Source: Camarhynchus parvulus (lineage: Eukaryota; Chordata; Aves; Passeriformes; Thraupidae). Taken from it: a stretch of DNA of 64,000 bases. Within the stretch, counting starts at the first letter, position 1; every line of letters begins with the position of its first letter. The notes beneath the pieces were generated by a model. It saw only the letters and a list, made by a program, of their open reading frames with translations, was not told the origin of the DNA and did no database searches. Shown here one piece after another: positions 63,025-64,000 of the stretch. Made by a program: the position numbers and the translations under genes. Where the stretch lies: assembly GCF_901933205.1 (NCBI RefSeq), contig NC_044573.1, positions 33,762,993 to 33,826,992 on the forward strand. The letters run 5' to 3'.

Positions 63025-63445
63025 TGTCACAGGGTCAGCAAGGAAAAAGGAAGGTGTAAAGAAGTAAAGTGAGCCCAACCTTCTGTTGGAAGGGTAGCGA
63101 GGGTTAATGCTGCTGTCTGAGCCAGGAAGATGCTGCTTGATGTTTAGATGCTGACAGTACATTTCCTCTTTTCTGGGATTCAGATTTTGCTGCACTGATC
63201 ATCTGTAATGGGGTGTGGGAATGAAATTGCTCCTGATCTCTGGTGATGTGAATGCTACTAACACAACATTTAAAGGCACTACTCATAAGATAAGGTAATT
63301 TTAGAGATGTCTCCTGCAGATACCCAGAAATGCAATGAAGCATTAAATCTTTCTTCACTTCTCAGTGCTTCCCACAGGGGTACCAAATTTTCTTCATAAA
63401 GTGATTTTAAAAAAATCCCTCTAGGAAGTCTGTCAGGAAGATGGT

Positions 63446-63502
63446 GATTTTTTGTTTGGTTGGTTGGTTGGAGGGTTTTTTTGGTGGTTTTTTTGTTATT
63501 TT
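63446..63502. repeat. G/T-rich tract with GGTT repeats
   Basis: GATTTTTTGTTTGG, then three to four GGTT units, GGAGGG, and T-runs separated by GGTGG. Last member of the G/T tract class in the window. Confidence 0.8.
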
Positions 63503-64000
63503 AGAGTGGAAAAAATGTCAAAATGTTTTCACTCAAAAGCAGGGCATGGATCTCCCTGATGACAATTAAATTGTCAATTAAAACATTTATTCTCATTTCC
63601 TAGACCGAATGACTTTCCCAGATAGCTGCCTTTTTCCTTGCCACACCAGTCCATACCCACATTTCTTTGATTTCCATATGCAGGCGGCGTGTCAGGCCAT
63701 TCCTTCAATGGCTTTTCCATAAATCAGTAGTGTCAGGGGATATAAATTGTGACAATCATGTGATGTCTGGATTTACACAAAAAGGAGCTTGCATGGGACA
63801 GACCCATATTACACCATGGAGCCCTGTGCAAAATAACTGAGGTAGCCTTGAGGGAAAATTTCAGTGTCCTTAAATGCTCGTCAAAACATAACTCCTGTGG
63901 TCAGAATAAATAGATGTATAAAAGACTTTCAGCCACTCTTCCTTGGATCACTCACTATGAGGCAGTACTCCTTTACATAATGCCTAGAAATTTTACAATA

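Larger units (their letters stand above)
62245..64000. other. Unique AT-rich non-coding sequence to the window end
   Basis: No gene recognised. The 111-codon plus frame at 62737-63072 ends in a Lys-rich artefact created by the A-rich tract at 62931-63024. Antiparallel frames at 62920-63358 are equally featureless. A poly-G/T tract lies at 63446-63502. Confidence 0.5.

Noticed and set aside
62737..63072. 111-codon frame ending in a Lys-rich tail
   Set aside because: The tail is the translation of an A-rich tract. The rest has no domain.

Overview
This window looks like non-coding DNA from a bird, either a gene desert or the inside of a very large intron. The evidence for a bird is at least four fragments of the 3' end of CR1 LINE retrotransposons. 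They carry the typical end (a 'GGACTtgatGATC...gGTCcctTCCAAC'-like block, then short repeats of the ATTCTATG type). CR1 is the main interspersed repeat of birds and also occurs in crocodilians and turtles. Repeat density is low, there are no Alu- or L1-like sequences, and there are many G/T-rich (or A/C-rich) low-complexity tracts. A songbird is plausible, but the sequence alone does not prove it.

I recognise no protein-coding gene, rRNA or tRNA. The only open frame above 200 codons (19533-20207, minus strand) and its plus-strand partners are translations of a long pyrimidine microsatellite. The other open frames are short (about 60-145 codons), often overlap on opposite strands and resemble no family I know. 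Three places have exon- or promoter-like architecture and are listed as low-confidence candidates: 28078-28235 (open frame between a good acceptor and a good donor), 33155-33765 (a two-exon model for a 92-residue, signal-peptide-bearing, cysteine-containing product) and 57232-57322 (a TATA box plus a strong splice donor).

Layout. 1-16.9 kb: AT-rich unique sequence with A/C- and G/T-rich tracts, short tandem duplications and small hairpins. 16.9-17.1 kb: CR1. 19.6-20.1 kb: about 465 bp of CCTTT/CCCTTT repeat. 20-26 kb: unique sequence. 26.2-26.55 kb: old CR1. 28-34 kb: exon-like signals, an AT-rich block and a (TA)n microsatellite. 34-47 kb: unique sequence with a perfect four-unit heat-shock-element-like site at 41658-41677 and a CTGT repeat. 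47.0-48.1 kb: a homeodomain-motif-dense segment that may be a conserved enhancer. 48.2-48.7 and 53.4-54.0 kb: GC-richer blocks of unknown origin. 50.1-50.2 and 52.7-53.0 kb: CR1, the second lying directly downstream of another possible conserved element. 57.2 kb: promoter/exon-like site. 62.2 kb: ATATC pentanucleotide repeat. The last kilobase carries A/C- and G/T-rich tracts.

If the window has a function it is most likely regulatory, acting on genes outside it. Conservation and expression were not measured, so every regulatory statement here is inference.
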